Part shown: piece after piece, positions 1-7,819 of the stretch | Position numbering within the stretch: position 1 is the stretch's first letter | Layout: each line of letters begins with the position of its first letter | Source of the DNA: a virus | Direction: 5' to 3' (one strand) | DNA length: 61,160 bases | Virus record (IMG/VR): IMGVR_UViG_3300044491_002233 | Location: 1 to 61,160 of that record | Position numbers and translations under genes: made by a program | Notes under the pieces: generated by a model | What the model was told of the DNA's origin: nothing | Database searches by the model: none | What the model saw: only the letters and a program-made list of their open reading frames with translations

Positions 1-582
1 CAGAACTCTGTGTTCAAGGGTGCTGTTACATCTAAGACAGATGTGTTCCCAGAATTCGGCGGAAGTGCCGCACAGAAATTGTTCAGCAGAGACTCACACA
101 CAGTGATCTATTCTAACAGTTTGGGTGCAATCCAGATCGACAACTTGGTAAAAGTTGACGGTTCAACTGGTAAATCAGGCGTTGACGTGTACGAGACTGC
201 GGCTTCTATGGACTTGACTGACAAACTTAACATTGGTGTTGCATACACGGATGACAAAGTGAACTCAGTAGAGTACAAGGGTGCGGGTATCACATTCGAC
301 CTTTCTGATGCGACATCAGTTGCTTATACTCACACAATCAAGGCAGTGGAAAGCACATCGTTAGACACTAAGGCTAATGAAGTGACAGGTTCGCACACAA
401 TCGGTGCAACAACTTTCTCAGCGGGTTATGGTGAGATCGTTGATGGCAACAAATACACTACAGTTGGTGCTGAAAAGAAATTCGGCGACAACTTTAGCAT
501 GTACGGTGCTTTCCAACAAACGGACGTTGTTTCGGGTGTAGACACCCAAGACATGGCGGCTGGAATCAAATTTACATTCTAG
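1..582 (+). CDS. Outer-membrane porin, C-terminal part (5' truncated by window)
   Basis: The frame is open from the first base, so this is the C-terminal part of a longer protein. The visible 194 residues are a run of short alternating strands rich in Gly, Thr, Ser, Asp and aromatic residues (for example AGYGEIVDGNKYTTVGAEKK), and it ends in GIKFTF. A terminal Phe after alternating hydrophobic residues is the classic signal for BAM-dependent insertion of Gram-negative beta-barrels, so a general porin is the best fit. A strong hairpin follows at 595-618. The gene points away from the minus-strand cassette next door. The signal peptide and N-terminal strands would lie outside the window. A phage adhesin or fibre tip is an alternative, but the barrel ending argues for a membrane porin. 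Confidence 0.7.
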   Translation, partial: QNSVFKGAVTSKTDVFPEFGGSAAQKLFSRDSHTVIYSNSLGAIQIDNLVKVDGSTGKSGVDVYETAASMDLTDKLNIGVAYTDDKVNSVEYKGAGITFDLSDATSVAYTHTIKAVESTSLDTKANEVTGSHTIGATTFSAGYGEIVDGNKYTTVGAEKKFGDNFSMYGAFQQTDVVSGVDTQDMAAGIKFTF

Positions 583-594
583 TTCCAATTAATT

Positions 595-618
595 AAAGCC
601 GGCTCGCGAGCCGGCTTT
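595..618. terminator. Perfect 24-nt palindromic terminator
   Basis: AAAGCCGGCTCG is followed directly by its own reverse complement, giving a GC-rich stem between the converging porin gene (+) and the flavodoxin-fold gene (-). Downstream on the plus strand the DNA becomes T-rich. It can probably serve both directions. Confidence 0.8.
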
Positions 619-636
619 ACACTCTCTTAAAATTTT

Positions 637-1653
637 TTAGTAGTTGTTGGGTCTGTAATTGGCGGCCCTAGTTATTCTAAAGCCATTTTTTTTCCAGGCC
701 ATGGTGTACGTCTTGTTTGGATCAGACCAATCGGTGTCGTAGTGATCGCCCGGATGTGTTTTGCCTTCTTCTGCCAGTGCCAGTTGTTCATCAAAGTACA
801 ATTCCGCACCCTCGTAGTAGTCTGCTCTGCAACATCTCTCCTTCATAGACACAAAGATCTGTGCCTTGAGATGTGCGTCTGTGAAACGTTCATTGACCCA
901 TTTGATGTGTCGTTCTATGTTTGCTCTGTTTAGATTATCTATAGACAGTGTGTATCCACGTCCAAATGCATTTGGATCTTCTGCTGTGAAGCACTCCATC
1001 CATGTGTCGAGACTGAAGTTGGGTGTGTGGGCCACATGATCTCTCTTGAATGCATCTATGGTGTTTTGGATGTCCAGCACAGTTTCTGCGTCAGAGGCCA
1101 ACTCTGTACGTTTTGGTCCGTGTGGGTCCGGAGCATGATGCACACGCAGGTTCAAGGTTCTGTTGGGTAGTTTACCACCCATCTCTGTGTCTTTGACCTG
1201 TATATAATTTACCTCCGGCAGTAAAGGTTTCAATAGACGATGGAAATGGCCACCATATGGCACAAATATTTCCGTACCGTCTGCTAGGTGATCGTTCTTA
1301 CAGCCATGCATTATGCAAGTCTCAAAGAGCTTGCCTTCGAACAGATCGATGCCACTCGCCTTGGCTTTATAGTGTGCATGAGTGAATCTCTTAGCAAGGT
1401 TACGCATGTAAAAGTTTATGTTCCTAAAATTAACCGGAGCCGCAAACACAATAAGATCAGCGTCATAACATTTTGCCATTTGCTCGTGCAACAGGTCAGC
1501 ACCTGTGGATGCCTCATGATCAAATTTACGTAAATTGATTATCTCTGTTTGAATTGATTGCTGATTCATCATCTTTGCCATCAAGTCGCTCCATGCTTGT
1601 GAGTCAGAGTTTTCGGCTCGTTTTAAACTGCAAGAAAAGATAATTGCTTTCAT
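637..1653 (-). CDS. Flavodoxin-fold / NADPH-dependent FMN reductase-like protein
   Basis: 338 residues. The N-terminus (MKAIIFSCSLKRAENSDSQA) has the beta-strand followed by a Ser-rich phosphate loop seen in NAD(P)H-dependent FMN reductases and flavodoxin-like proteins. Near residue 70 comes LIVFAAPVNF, the usual second strand and flavin-side loop. The first ~200 residues fit the fold; the C-terminal ~140 residues, with several Trp, Tyr and Arg and YFDEQLALAEEGK, I do not recognise. It is the last gene of the minus-strand cassette that begins at 4582 and stops just before the palindromic terminator. It could supply electrons to, or act on the product of, the neighbouring oxygenase-like enzyme, but that is inference. 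The sequence GATAAGTACAGTAT before the ATG resembles a degenerate late promoter. Confidence 0.6.
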   Translation of the reverse strand: MKAIIFSCSLKRAENSDSQAWSDLMAKMMNQQSIQTEIINLRKFDHEASTGADLLHEQMAKCYDADLIVFAAPVNFRNINFYMRNLAKRFTHAHYKAKASGIDLFEGKLFETCIMHGCKNDHLADGTEIFVPYGGHFHRLLKPLLPEVNYIQVKDTEMGGKLPNRTLNLRVHHAPDPHGPKRTELASDAETVLDIQNTIDAFKRDHVAHTPNFSLDTWMECFTAEDPNAFGRGYTLSIDNLNRANIERHIKWVNERFTDAHLKAQIFVSMKERCCRADYYEGAELYFDEQLALAEEGKTHPGDHYDTDWSDPNKTYTMAWKKNGFRITRAANYRPNNY

Positions 1654-1694
1654 ATACTGTACTTATCATTGGTCATCAGACGATTTTACGCTTT

Positions 1695-1722
1695 TACGCA
1701 TTCGCGTATTTTTAAAAAACGC
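1695..1722. repeat. Overlapping small inverted repeats in intergenic gap
   Basis: The 80-bp gap before the flavodoxin-fold gene contains TACGC-ATTC-GCGTA (1695-1708) and an overlapping GCGT/ACGC pair around an A/T core (1704-1722), with extra copies of TTTACGC on either side. The two hairpins are mutually exclusive. This may be an mRNA processing or attenuation element; there is no clean U-tract. Confidence 0.35.
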
Positions 1723-1733
1723 ATTTCTAAAAT

Positions 1734-3392
1734 TTACGCTTCCGGTAGATGATTTTCAAGGGACCAACGAACAATATCGGTATGCATGGGTTTTCGCATA
1801 CCAACACAATTTAATTCAGATTGATCTTTGTGGGGAGTTTTGAAATCGAAGTCAAAATATTTTTTTAGAATATTTTTTTGACTTCCTGCATTTTTAATAT
1901 TGTCTAGCATGATGTTTTCAGATGCATTCATAATTTTAAAATATATTTCTTTATCGCAATATAATGATGTTACAAGTGTATCAACATTATGAGATACTTC
2001 ACGATTGTATAATGGTGGCGTTGCTTTTTTTGTAAAGTCGTGTTTCCAGTCGTCGGGGTGTCCTTCCTCTAGTTCTTTTAACAACTGGTCTTTCGAAGTA
2101 TCATAGAATGCATCTTGCCACGTCTTTGCTTTTTGTTCTTGTAGAATATTGTCAGCCGATGAATAGCAGTTTTTAAATGTTGACAGTTCTCTATCAAAAT
2201 CTTCTAGCATTTGTTCGGAAGTCAACTGTGTCTTGTGCATTTGTTGTGCAAACATATATTCATAATAAAAATATGCTTTATGTAAGAACATATTGTCGCC
2301 GCATTGTCCGTATAAAATTAAATCTGGTTTTTTAGAAAGATTACCCATTTGCCAATATGTTGGAATACAATCCCAATAAAAACAAGTTGGGTCATTTAAA
2401 TGCTTTTTAGTTATTGTTTCTATGTTTGACGTACTGATGTCTAATATGTCCCACTGCACTTCATTACCTCGTTCCTTCCAGTAGTTAACCATGTATTGTT
2501 TGTACTCAACCGGACAGTTTGGTGGATCAAAGGAATACGAAACTTTTTTTACATTTGGAAAATAACAATCCTGGACCACAGAGTCTATTCCTTCACTCAC
2601 ACTGCTGACAATATGCTTGTCTTTAAATTCTCTGTTAATAATGTCTGCATGGTATTGCCATTTTTTATGTATGAACTGTTCTAGCTCATTTTGGTCAGTG
2701 TATTCATGTGACGAATTCATGGCATCCATTAGGTCTTTGTAGGTGTTGTGTATTTGGACAATATTAATTTTATCGCCGACAGCTCTTATCATGTGGTCGG
2801 GTTGTAACATATAAACTTCTTTAAAAAGTGTCATGCACTGGGAAGGATCATATTGTTTTGCTCCCGGTGTGTGTTGATAGACATCTATGCCAGCATATTG
2901 ATCTGAGACATGAAATTTTTTAAGTTCGTCTGCATTTCTTCCATAAGTTGGGGAATTCATTATAAAGTTTTCCCAACGTTCAAATGTTTCCTTGGGCTCA
3001 TATGCCAATTGTTCCTCAGTGAATGTTTCTAACCGTCTAACAATTTCTTTCATGTCTAAATCATGTCTCTCTAGAGGCATCAAATAAAGAGCATTGGTAA
3101 ATTCAACCCTACCATTGTTACGCCAGAAGACCTTGCTTTGACAAAAATAATCAACAATGCAATGAGCAGTGTTTTCTGTTAAAATTGCAATTTGAAAATT
3201 GCCGTTTGCTTGTTCGAGTTCGTGAGGGTCTCTTTTTATAACATCATCGATACTTTCATCACTTATAACATAGCCAAAGTAGATGACAAGATGTTTTTCA
3301 TTTTGAAAAACTTTTACTTCGTTGTCAGCGTACCAATACCATTTGCCGTATTTGTTTGGAAGTTTTTTTGTATCGGATACAAAATATTTCAT
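1734..3392 (-). CDS. Asparagine-synthetase-like (AsnB family) protein
   Basis: 552 residues, the usual AsnB length. Residues ~60-105 (NGNFQIAI, later VEFTN) look like the N-terminal amidohydrolase fold, but the protein begins MKYF, so the Cys2 nucleophile that hydrolyses glutamine is absent. The synthetase half is clear: SVSEGIDS near residues 264-271 corresponds to the PP-loop SGGxDS, and YGQCGDNMF near 361-369 to the conserved GxGxDExF segment. Known relatives adenylate a carboxylate and then form an amide, as in asparagine synthetase or beta-lactam synthetases. Without Cys2 it would use free ammonia or an internal amine. It lies in one minus-strand unit with an oxygenase-like gene and a methyltransferase. 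The substrate cannot be read from the sequence. Confidence 0.75.
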   Translation of the reverse strand: MKYFVSDTKKLPNKYGKWYWYADNEVKVFQNEKHLVIYFGYVISDESIDDVIKRDPHELEQANGNFQIAILTENTAHCIVDYFCQSKVFWRNNGRVEFTNALYLMPLERHDLDMKEIVRRLETFTEEQLAYEPKETFERWENFIMNSPTYGRNADELKKFHVSDQYAGIDVYQHTPGAKQYDPSQCMTLFKEVYMLQPDHMIRAVGDKINIVQIHNTYKDLMDAMNSSHEYTDQNELEQFIHKKWQYHADIINREFKDKHIVSSVSEGIDSVVQDCYFPNVKKVSYSFDPPNCPVEYKQYMVNYWKERGNEVQWDILDISTSNIETITKKHLNDPTCFYWDCIPTYWQMGNLSKKPDLILYGQCGDNMFLHKAYFYYEYMFAQQMHKTQLTSEQMLEDFDRELSTFKNCYSSADNILQEQKAKTWQDAFYDTSKDQLLKELEEGHPDDWKHDFTKKATPPLYNREVSHNVDTLVTSLYCDKEIYFKIMNASENIMLDNIKNAGSQKNILKKYFDFDFKTPHKDQSELNCVGMRKPMHTDIVRWSLENHLPEA

Positions 3393-3411
3393 AATATTGT
3401 TTTTACTTATC

Positions 3412-3966
3412 TTAGATTTTTATGCCTGTAACTTTTATGAGTACCCGGTCGACATCACTTGTATTCCTTGTCCAGTGCAAGGCTTGCCAGTTGTTTAATC
3501 GCATACACTCACCCTTGGTCCATTTCCATTCTTCGTTATTAACATTAAAGATATGTCCGTCTACATGATCTTCGATTGCAACAAACATACGCCATATATC
3601 TATGCCGGGCTTCTCTAAGGTATGTTCCAAATTCAGCAAGCCGGGCAATGATAAACATACATCTTCTAAATAATCTCCTAGAAAGTCTAAATGAGGTTTA
3701 CACTCTTCTCTAGGCTTCTGTATTTGTATTTTTGCATTAATACATTTCAAAAACGGAAACTTTGCTCTAGCCCAATTTGTTATTAGATCGTTTCGTATAC
3801 TGTCATAACCTTCGGTACCTTTTTCAGGATTATCAAGATTAAACTTTGGTGTTCTGTAATTTCCGGGCAGTACTTCAAAACCCCAAGCATCTAAATCCGC
3901 AAGTCCGGCCGAGTCTTGGTACTCGTCGAGGTTATGTGCCCAGTTGATATATTCTTTTAACTTCAT
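3412..3966 (-). CDS. 2OG-Fe(II) oxygenase / Asp-Asn hydroxylase-like protein
   Basis: 184 residues. The motif PHLDF (His92, Asp94), a distal His164 in ALHWTRN and Arg174 in DRVLIKV give the order His-x-Asp...His...Arg expected for a double-stranded beta-helix oxygenase binding iron and 2-oxoglutarate. The surrounding FVAIEDHVDGHIF and GECMRLNN are like phage and bacterial aspartyl/asparaginyl hydroxylase-type proteins. It overlaps the upstream methyltransferase gene by 35 nt, so the two are probably translationally coupled, and it lies 19 nt before the asparagine-synthetase-like gene. The substrate may be a small molecule or a protein side chain. Metal ligands are visible; the family assignment is moderately secure. 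Confidence 0.6.
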   Translation of the reverse strand: MKLKEYINWAHNLDEYQDSAGLADLDAWGFEVLPGNYRTPKFNLDNPEKGTEGYDSIRNDLITNWARAKFPFLKCINAKIQIQKPREECKPHLDFLGDYLEDVCLSLPGLLNLEHTLEKPGIDIWRMFVAIEDHVDGHIFNVNNEEWKWTKGECMRLNNWQALHWTRNTSDVDRVLIKVTGIKI

Positions 3967-4582
3967 CTATCGCTTTTTTATAACTTGGTGCAACTTTAGG
4001 CATATACTTTATCTTATGCCCAAAGAAATAATCTTCGGTTGTCGGTAGTGTGCATTTTAATTTTTTCCTGCCTAACACAATCAATCCATTCAAATAGTAT
4101 TGTGGGTGTAGTCCTTCTCCTGACATCTGTGCCACTAGCTCGTATGTGGCTTTGGTTCTTTGGAAACAGTTAGGAATACCATCACCGATTATTGCATAGT
4201 CAACATTACTCCATATTAATTTGTCTAAGTCAGGTAGCATATGATCAGCATCATGATGACCAAACACTATAAAGTCGTGCTGTGTCCAATCATATGCGTG
4301 GCTGTCTTCTAGTACTGTGATGATTGCTTTAGTGTTAGGTTCTATTGAACGTTTGACAACATTAAAAAACTTTTCTCTTTTGTTCTCCGGCAAGAACATA
4401 TAGTTGTCCACTAGATACAACTTCTTATCAGAGCCTTGGATTTTATTCCATATATGCTTTGCTGTTGTACCAATAAATGTGCCTAACTCACAGACAGACT
4501 TCGCATCGCTGTTGTGGATGATATCAGTCATGTAGTCGTACTGTTGTACAGAATAACCAGACCACAAACTTTGTAATTGCAT
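3932..4582 (-). CDS. Class I SAM-dependent methyltransferase-like protein
   Basis: 216 residues. SVCELGTFIGTTAKHI near residues 29-44 is the glycine-rich SAM motif I, followed by KLYLVDNYMF with the acidic residue expected at the end of strand 2. Motifs further on (DFIVFGHHDADHMLPDL) resemble the Methyltransf_24 type found in glycan and small-molecule clusters. It is the first gene of the cassette: a terminator lies upstream at 4614-4641 and TTAAATA ends 5 nt before its ATG. The acceptor is unknown. Confidence 0.6.
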   Translation of the reverse strand: MQLQSLWSGYSVQQYDYMTDIIHNSDAKSVCELGTFIGTTAKHIWNKIQGSDKKLYLVDNYMFLPENKREKFFNVVKRSIEPNTKAIITVLEDSHAYDWTQHDFIVFGHHDADHMLPDLDKLIWSNVDYAIIGDGIPNCFQRTKATYELVAQMSGEGLHPQYYLNGLIVLGRKKLKCTLPTTEDYFFGHKIKYMPKVAPSYKKAIDEVKRIYQLGT

Positions 4583-4587
4583 AATGA

Positions 4588-4594
4588 TATTTAA
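4588..4594 (-). promoter_or_regulatory. Late-type promoter, start of four-gene cassette
   Basis: TTAAATA on the minus strand lies 5 nt before the ATG at 4582 and just downstream of a terminator. By analogy with T4 late promoters, transcription would begin at or next to the AUG. Confidence 0.55.
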
Positions 4595-4613
4595 GGTAGA
4601 GATATCACCGCCA

Positions 4614-4641
4614 CAAAAAAAGGCGACACAAAGCCGCCTTT
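4614..4641 (-). terminator. Rho-independent terminator of the TRAP-protein gene
   Basis: On the minus strand the arms AAAGGCG and CGCCTTT pair, followed by a run of U from the A7 tract at 4615-4621. It separates the TRAP-protein gene from the enzyme cassette. Confidence 0.85.
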
Positions 4642-4657
4642 AAATGTTATAAAAAAA

Positions 4658-5581
4658 TTATGATAATTTTTTGATACCGTCGATTAAGCCTGGAAAGAAT
4701 CTGCTTGACCATTTGTCGTAAAGTGGTTGTGCTTTTTCTCTCATTTCAGCTCTGTCTTCGTCTGACACAGTATGGATTGTAGTTCCTTGTTCTTGAGCAG
4801 TTGCTTCATATTGCTCAGCATCTTCTTGAGACCATTTTCTTTCTAATCTAGCCGCTTTGTTAGCCGCTTCAACGAAAAGAGCCTGTTCTTTTTCAGATAA
4901 TGATTTAAAGAAACTGTCACTAATCAAAATATCAGTTAAGAATAAAGAGTGTTTAGTATTAATCCAGTTTTTAGCCTTTTGTAGTCTGATGTAAGTGGTG
5001 TCTTTACAATCCATGTGAGATTGCATTTCACCTTCTAACTCATTAACAGGGCCTTTTCTTTTAACTGTGTTAACGCCTAAACTCTTCCAAAACTCTTGAG
5101 TGATTGGATTTGAGTTAGCTTTGATGTTGTGGCCTTTAAGGTCAGCTAATTTCTTAAACGGTGCATCAGAACCAATTGCTCTGTATCCGCCTGAGTAAGT
5201 GTATGCTAATCCTCTAACTCCAGTTTGTTTAGCAAGTCTGTCGTTCATCGCTCTGCCGATCGGTCCTTCTAGAACTCTTCTGGCATGAGCATGACTTTCA
5301 AACAACCAAGGCATGTCGAAAACATAAAAGTTGTCGTCATTGGTTGGTGCCGCTAGCTCGTAAACTTCAGTTTGGGACATTTGAATTTCGCCACTTTGGA
5401 CTAATCCCCAAATTTTATCTCTTGTGAAATCTGCGTCGTATTGTGTTTTGTACTGATCAGTTGTAAGTATCTCGATCTTGTACTCCGAATTTACCTCTTC
5501 TAACATCTTAGCAAATGCTTTTGCTGTTCTTAAGAATAAGTGTTCCGGTTGGTGGCTTATCAGCCATTTGATGTTTTTCAT
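4658..5581 (-). CDS. TRAP transporter substrate-binding protein (DctP family), no signal peptide
   Basis: 307 residues with the DctP fold markers in order: FAKMLEE near residue 23, the segment FDMPWLFESHAHARRVLEG near 90-107, GLAYTYSGGYRAIGS near 124, then DLKGHNIKANSN and SLGVNTV. Known relatives bind organic acids in the periplasm for a TRAP permease. Three points are odd. The protein starts directly at the mature domain (MKNIKWLISHQ), with no Sec signal. The Arg that usually follows DLKG.KI and clamps the ligand carboxylate is Lys here. The gene has its own late promoter, an AAGGAG ribosome site and a strong terminator, the pattern seen for abundant structural genes in this window. It could be a cytoplasmic or virion-associated binder. 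No permease gene is visible. Confidence 0.85.
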   Translation of the reverse strand: MKNIKWLISHQPEHLFLRTAKAFAKMLEEVNSEYKIEILTTDQYKTQYDADFTRDKIWGLVQSGEIQMSQTEVYELAAPTNDDNFYVFDMPWLFESHAHARRVLEGPIGRAMNDRLAKQTGVRGLAYTYSGGYRAIGSDAPFKKLADLKGHNIKANSNPITQEFWKSLGVNTVKRKGPVNELEGEMQSHMDCKDTTYIRLQKAKNWINTKHSLFLTDILISDSFFKSLSEKEQALFVEAANKAARLERKWSQEDAEQYEATAQEQGTTIHTVSDEDRAEMREKAQPLYDKWSSRFFPGLIDGIKKLS

Positions 5582-5624
5582 TGCGATCTCTCCTTGTATT
5601 GCAATTTAGTTTAAAACGTACAGT

Positions 5625-5632
5625 TATTTATT
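5625..5632 (-). promoter_or_regulatory. Late promoter AATAAATA upstream of TRAP-protein gene
   Basis: AATAAATA on the minus strand lies about 43 nt before the ATG at 5581. The leader carries AAGGAGAG as a ribosome binding site 5 nt before the start. Confidence 0.65.
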
Positions 5633-5662
5633 GGATTATGTTGAGTTGGTAAAAAAAGTGTG

Positions 5663-6319
5663 TTATTTCTTCTTAAACACCACTTCTTTCTTTCGTGATC
5701 TGCCATACTCTGTATAGCCCAGTGTGTTTAATAATTCGATGATCTTCTTCCCCGCCTGTCTCTGGAGCTCGTTTTTGTGTTCGATCTCCACATTGAGCAC
5801 ACAATCGTTATCAAGCAGTGTTTGTTGTCCACCCAGCAGTATGTCGTATTCACTGCCTTGTGTGTCTATCTTTATTAGATCTACGTTCTTGAAATTGTAA
5901 TCGTCCAGTCTCTTTATTTCTAAAACTGATTCTTCCACTTGGTCTTCGAATACCTGATCCCTAAAGAAACTGTGTGCCCCGGATGTGGTCAATGACTTAT
6001 AGAATGTTTTGGTCTCTTGTTTCGAACCTAAGCCCACTTGGTGCAGGTCATAATTTTCTTTACCTGAAAGATTTGTCTCCAAACACTCTATGTTGGAGGC
6101 ATCTGGTTCGAATATAACCACGTTCTCAAATCTGTCACAGAAATCCCTGCTCCAAAATCCTATGTTTCCGCCTATGTCTATCGCTGTATGGAAGTTCTTG
6201 ACTTGGTGTAACGCATACTCTCTCTGAAGTCTTTGGTATGTTACCTCGTTGTTTATCTTCATCCACTCTTCGTAGTGTTGATCGTAATCTGGTAAAAACC
6301 AATCATGTACTTTACGCAT
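5663..6319 (-). CDS. FkbM-family SAM methyltransferase
   Basis: 218 residues. TAIDIGGNIGFWSRDF near residues 45-60 is SAM motif I, VVIFEPDASN the motif II acidic loop, and LIKIDTQGSEYDILLGG the hallmark of FkbM (Methyltransf_21) enzymes, which O-methylate sugars and related small molecules. It stands alone after its own TTAAATA box and ends before the TRAP-protein promoter. A second FkbM gene lies at 24696-25322 inside the glycan cassette, so both may act on glycans; that is inference. Confidence 0.8.
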   Translation of the reverse strand: MRKVHDWFLPDYDQHYEEWMKINNEVTYQRLQREYALHQVKNFHTAIDIGGNIGFWSRDFCDRFENVVIFEPDASNIECLETNLSGKENYDLHQVGLGSKQETKTFYKSLTTSGAHSFFRDQVFEDQVEESVLEIKRLDDYNFKNVDLIKIDTQGSEYDILLGGQQTLLDNDCVLNVEIEHKNELQRQAGKKIIELLNTLGYTEYGRSRKKEVVFKKK

Positions 6320-6324
6320 GCGGA

Positions 6325-6331
6325 TATTTAA
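6325..6331 (-). promoter_or_regulatory. Late-type promoter before FkbM gene
   Basis: TTAAATA on the minus strand with 5 nt to the ATG at 6319, predicting a leaderless message. Confidence 0.5.
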
Positions 6332-6346
6332 ATGAAATCTATGTTG

Positions 6347-7819
6347 TTACTGTTCTTCATCTGAGTGCAGTTCATTTAGAAGTTGTCTCAGTTTACCGCC
6401 TTCCACAGTAGCCTTAACCTTGACTCCTAACGCATCGCCTTTACGAGGATCCGGCACTTCTGGTCTAGCATCTGTGTCCGTGTTGCCCGTGACTTTGGAT
6501 GTCTGCTTCAATGAGTCATATATTTTATTCTTACCTTGCTGATTATAGCTCTGTGACTCGTCCTCGTCTAGACTTCTTATACGCAGACTGTCCACGTCAA
6601 ACTCGAGGTCTACTTTCTGTCCGACTCCCGAACTTGATCTGGTCTTCATGAACTGTATCTGGTATCTACCACGTTCCTTCATCGCCCGTGAAGTGAATAT
6701 ACCTATCACATTGTCCGCTGTCTGTATCTTGGATAGTCCGCCCGATATATGACTGTGATCAAACTCTATCTCCTCAACACTAGCCCTGTTCAACTGTGAT
6801 GCTGTAGCCAACACACACTGTTTCTCAACGACCAAGTTCCTCAGTTCCTCACTCACATACTTGTCTTTGATAAACAAGTCTGCTGGTGATATCCTTTTGC
6901 TCTTAGGCATCATCAGATCCAAGTAGTCAATCAGTATGCAGTCTATTTTCTTCTTGTTTTTCAGTTCTAGTTCCTTCAGATATGTTCTCACATCCAACAC
7001 GTTGCTACCACTCGGTAAGTATTTGATCTGCAGGTTACCTGATTTCTTTTTCAACATCTTGACCTTCATCTCAACGTTTTCTATTTCGGGAAATACTTTT
7101 CTTGTTGGAATATTTGTCATCATGGCATCCAATCTCATGGCAGTCAGTTGCTCGCTCAACTCAAATGATATGTAGCACACATTCAGTCCAGCCAGTGCCC
7201 AGTTGACCGCAAGATTCTGCAAGAACAAACTCTTACCTGCACCCGATCCACCTGCAAAGATGTTCAGCTCGCCTCTGTTGAATCCGCCAAACAGTTTCTT
7301 GTCCAAGTTGGCCCAACCTGTACTGATCTGTCCGTTGTTGTCTTTGAGTGCTTCAAGTCTTCCTTTTGGATCTTCGAAATAGTCCGTGCCGAGATCCCTT
7401 GTGAGGCCAACCTGTACTGCTTCCTTGACCATGTCCTCGACTGGACCATAGTCACCTCTCTCTAATAGATCAGCGGATGACAGTATTGCTTGTTCAAGTG
7501 CTTTGTGTCTACAAAATGTTTCAAACTCGTCCAGCAACCAATTGAAATGGCTTGGGTCCAGATCCTTCGCTGTTTTTAATTTTATATCGTGTGATGCATT
7601 GACTATGTCAACTTCTGGCATGACCTTGTACTCGTCCATGTAGTCTTTGACGAACTTGGCAATTGGTTGCAGTTTACGATCAAATGAATTAGGATTGAAT
7701 ATATTCTGTGCCCTCGCAAATGATTCAGCATCCGCCAACAACATTTCTATGTACAATTTCTGCACATCAAAAGAATAGTTCTTAGCCTGGTGTTGTTCGT
7801 TATTGTTATAGTCAGCCAT
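6347..7819 (-). CDS. 41: Replicative DNA helicase, T4 gp41 type
   Basis: 490 residues with the DnaB/gp41 RecA-like core. STGWANLDKKLFGGF leads into the Walker A loop GGSGAGKS near residues 190-197, CILIDYLDLMM near 295 is Walker B, and ASQLNRAS followed by HISGGLSKIQTADNVIGI is the conserved sensor and arginine-finger region. The N-terminal ~130 residues match the gp41 N-terminal hexamerisation part. It unwinds DNA ahead of the replication fork with the gp61 primase. In T4 relatives the primase gene is near; here a radical-SAM gene sits between them and overlaps both by 8 nt. The C-terminal ~70 residues are polar and divergent. Confidence 0.95.
   Translation of the reverse strand: MADYNNNEQHQAKNYSFDVQKLYIEMLLADAESFARAQNIFNPNSFDRKLQPIAKFVKDYMDEYKVMPEVDIVNASHDIKLKTAKDLDPSHFNWLLDEFETFCRHKALEQAILSSADLLERGDYGPVEDMVKEAVQVGLTRDLGTDYFEDPKGRLEALKDNNGQISTGWANLDKKLFGGFNRGELNIFAGGSGAGKSLFLQNLAVNWALAGLNVCYISFELSEQLTAMRLDAMMTNIPTRKVFPEIENVEMKVKMLKKKSGNLQIKYLPSGSNVLDVRTYLKELELKNKKKIDCILIDYLDLMMPKSKRISPADLFIKDKYVSEELRNLVVEKQCVLATASQLNRASVEEIEFDHSHISGGLSKIQTADNVIGIFTSRAMKERGRYQIQFMKTRSSSGVGQKVDLEFDVDSLRIRSLDEDESQSYNQQGKNKIYDSLKQTSKVTGNTDTDARPEVPDPRKGDALGVKVKATVEGGKLRQLLNELHSDEEQ

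Noticed and set aside
1695-1722. Classic terminator in the gap before the flavodoxin-fold gene
   Set aside because: The stems are short and AT-rich and no U-run follows the GC stem on the minus strand; kept only as a repeat.
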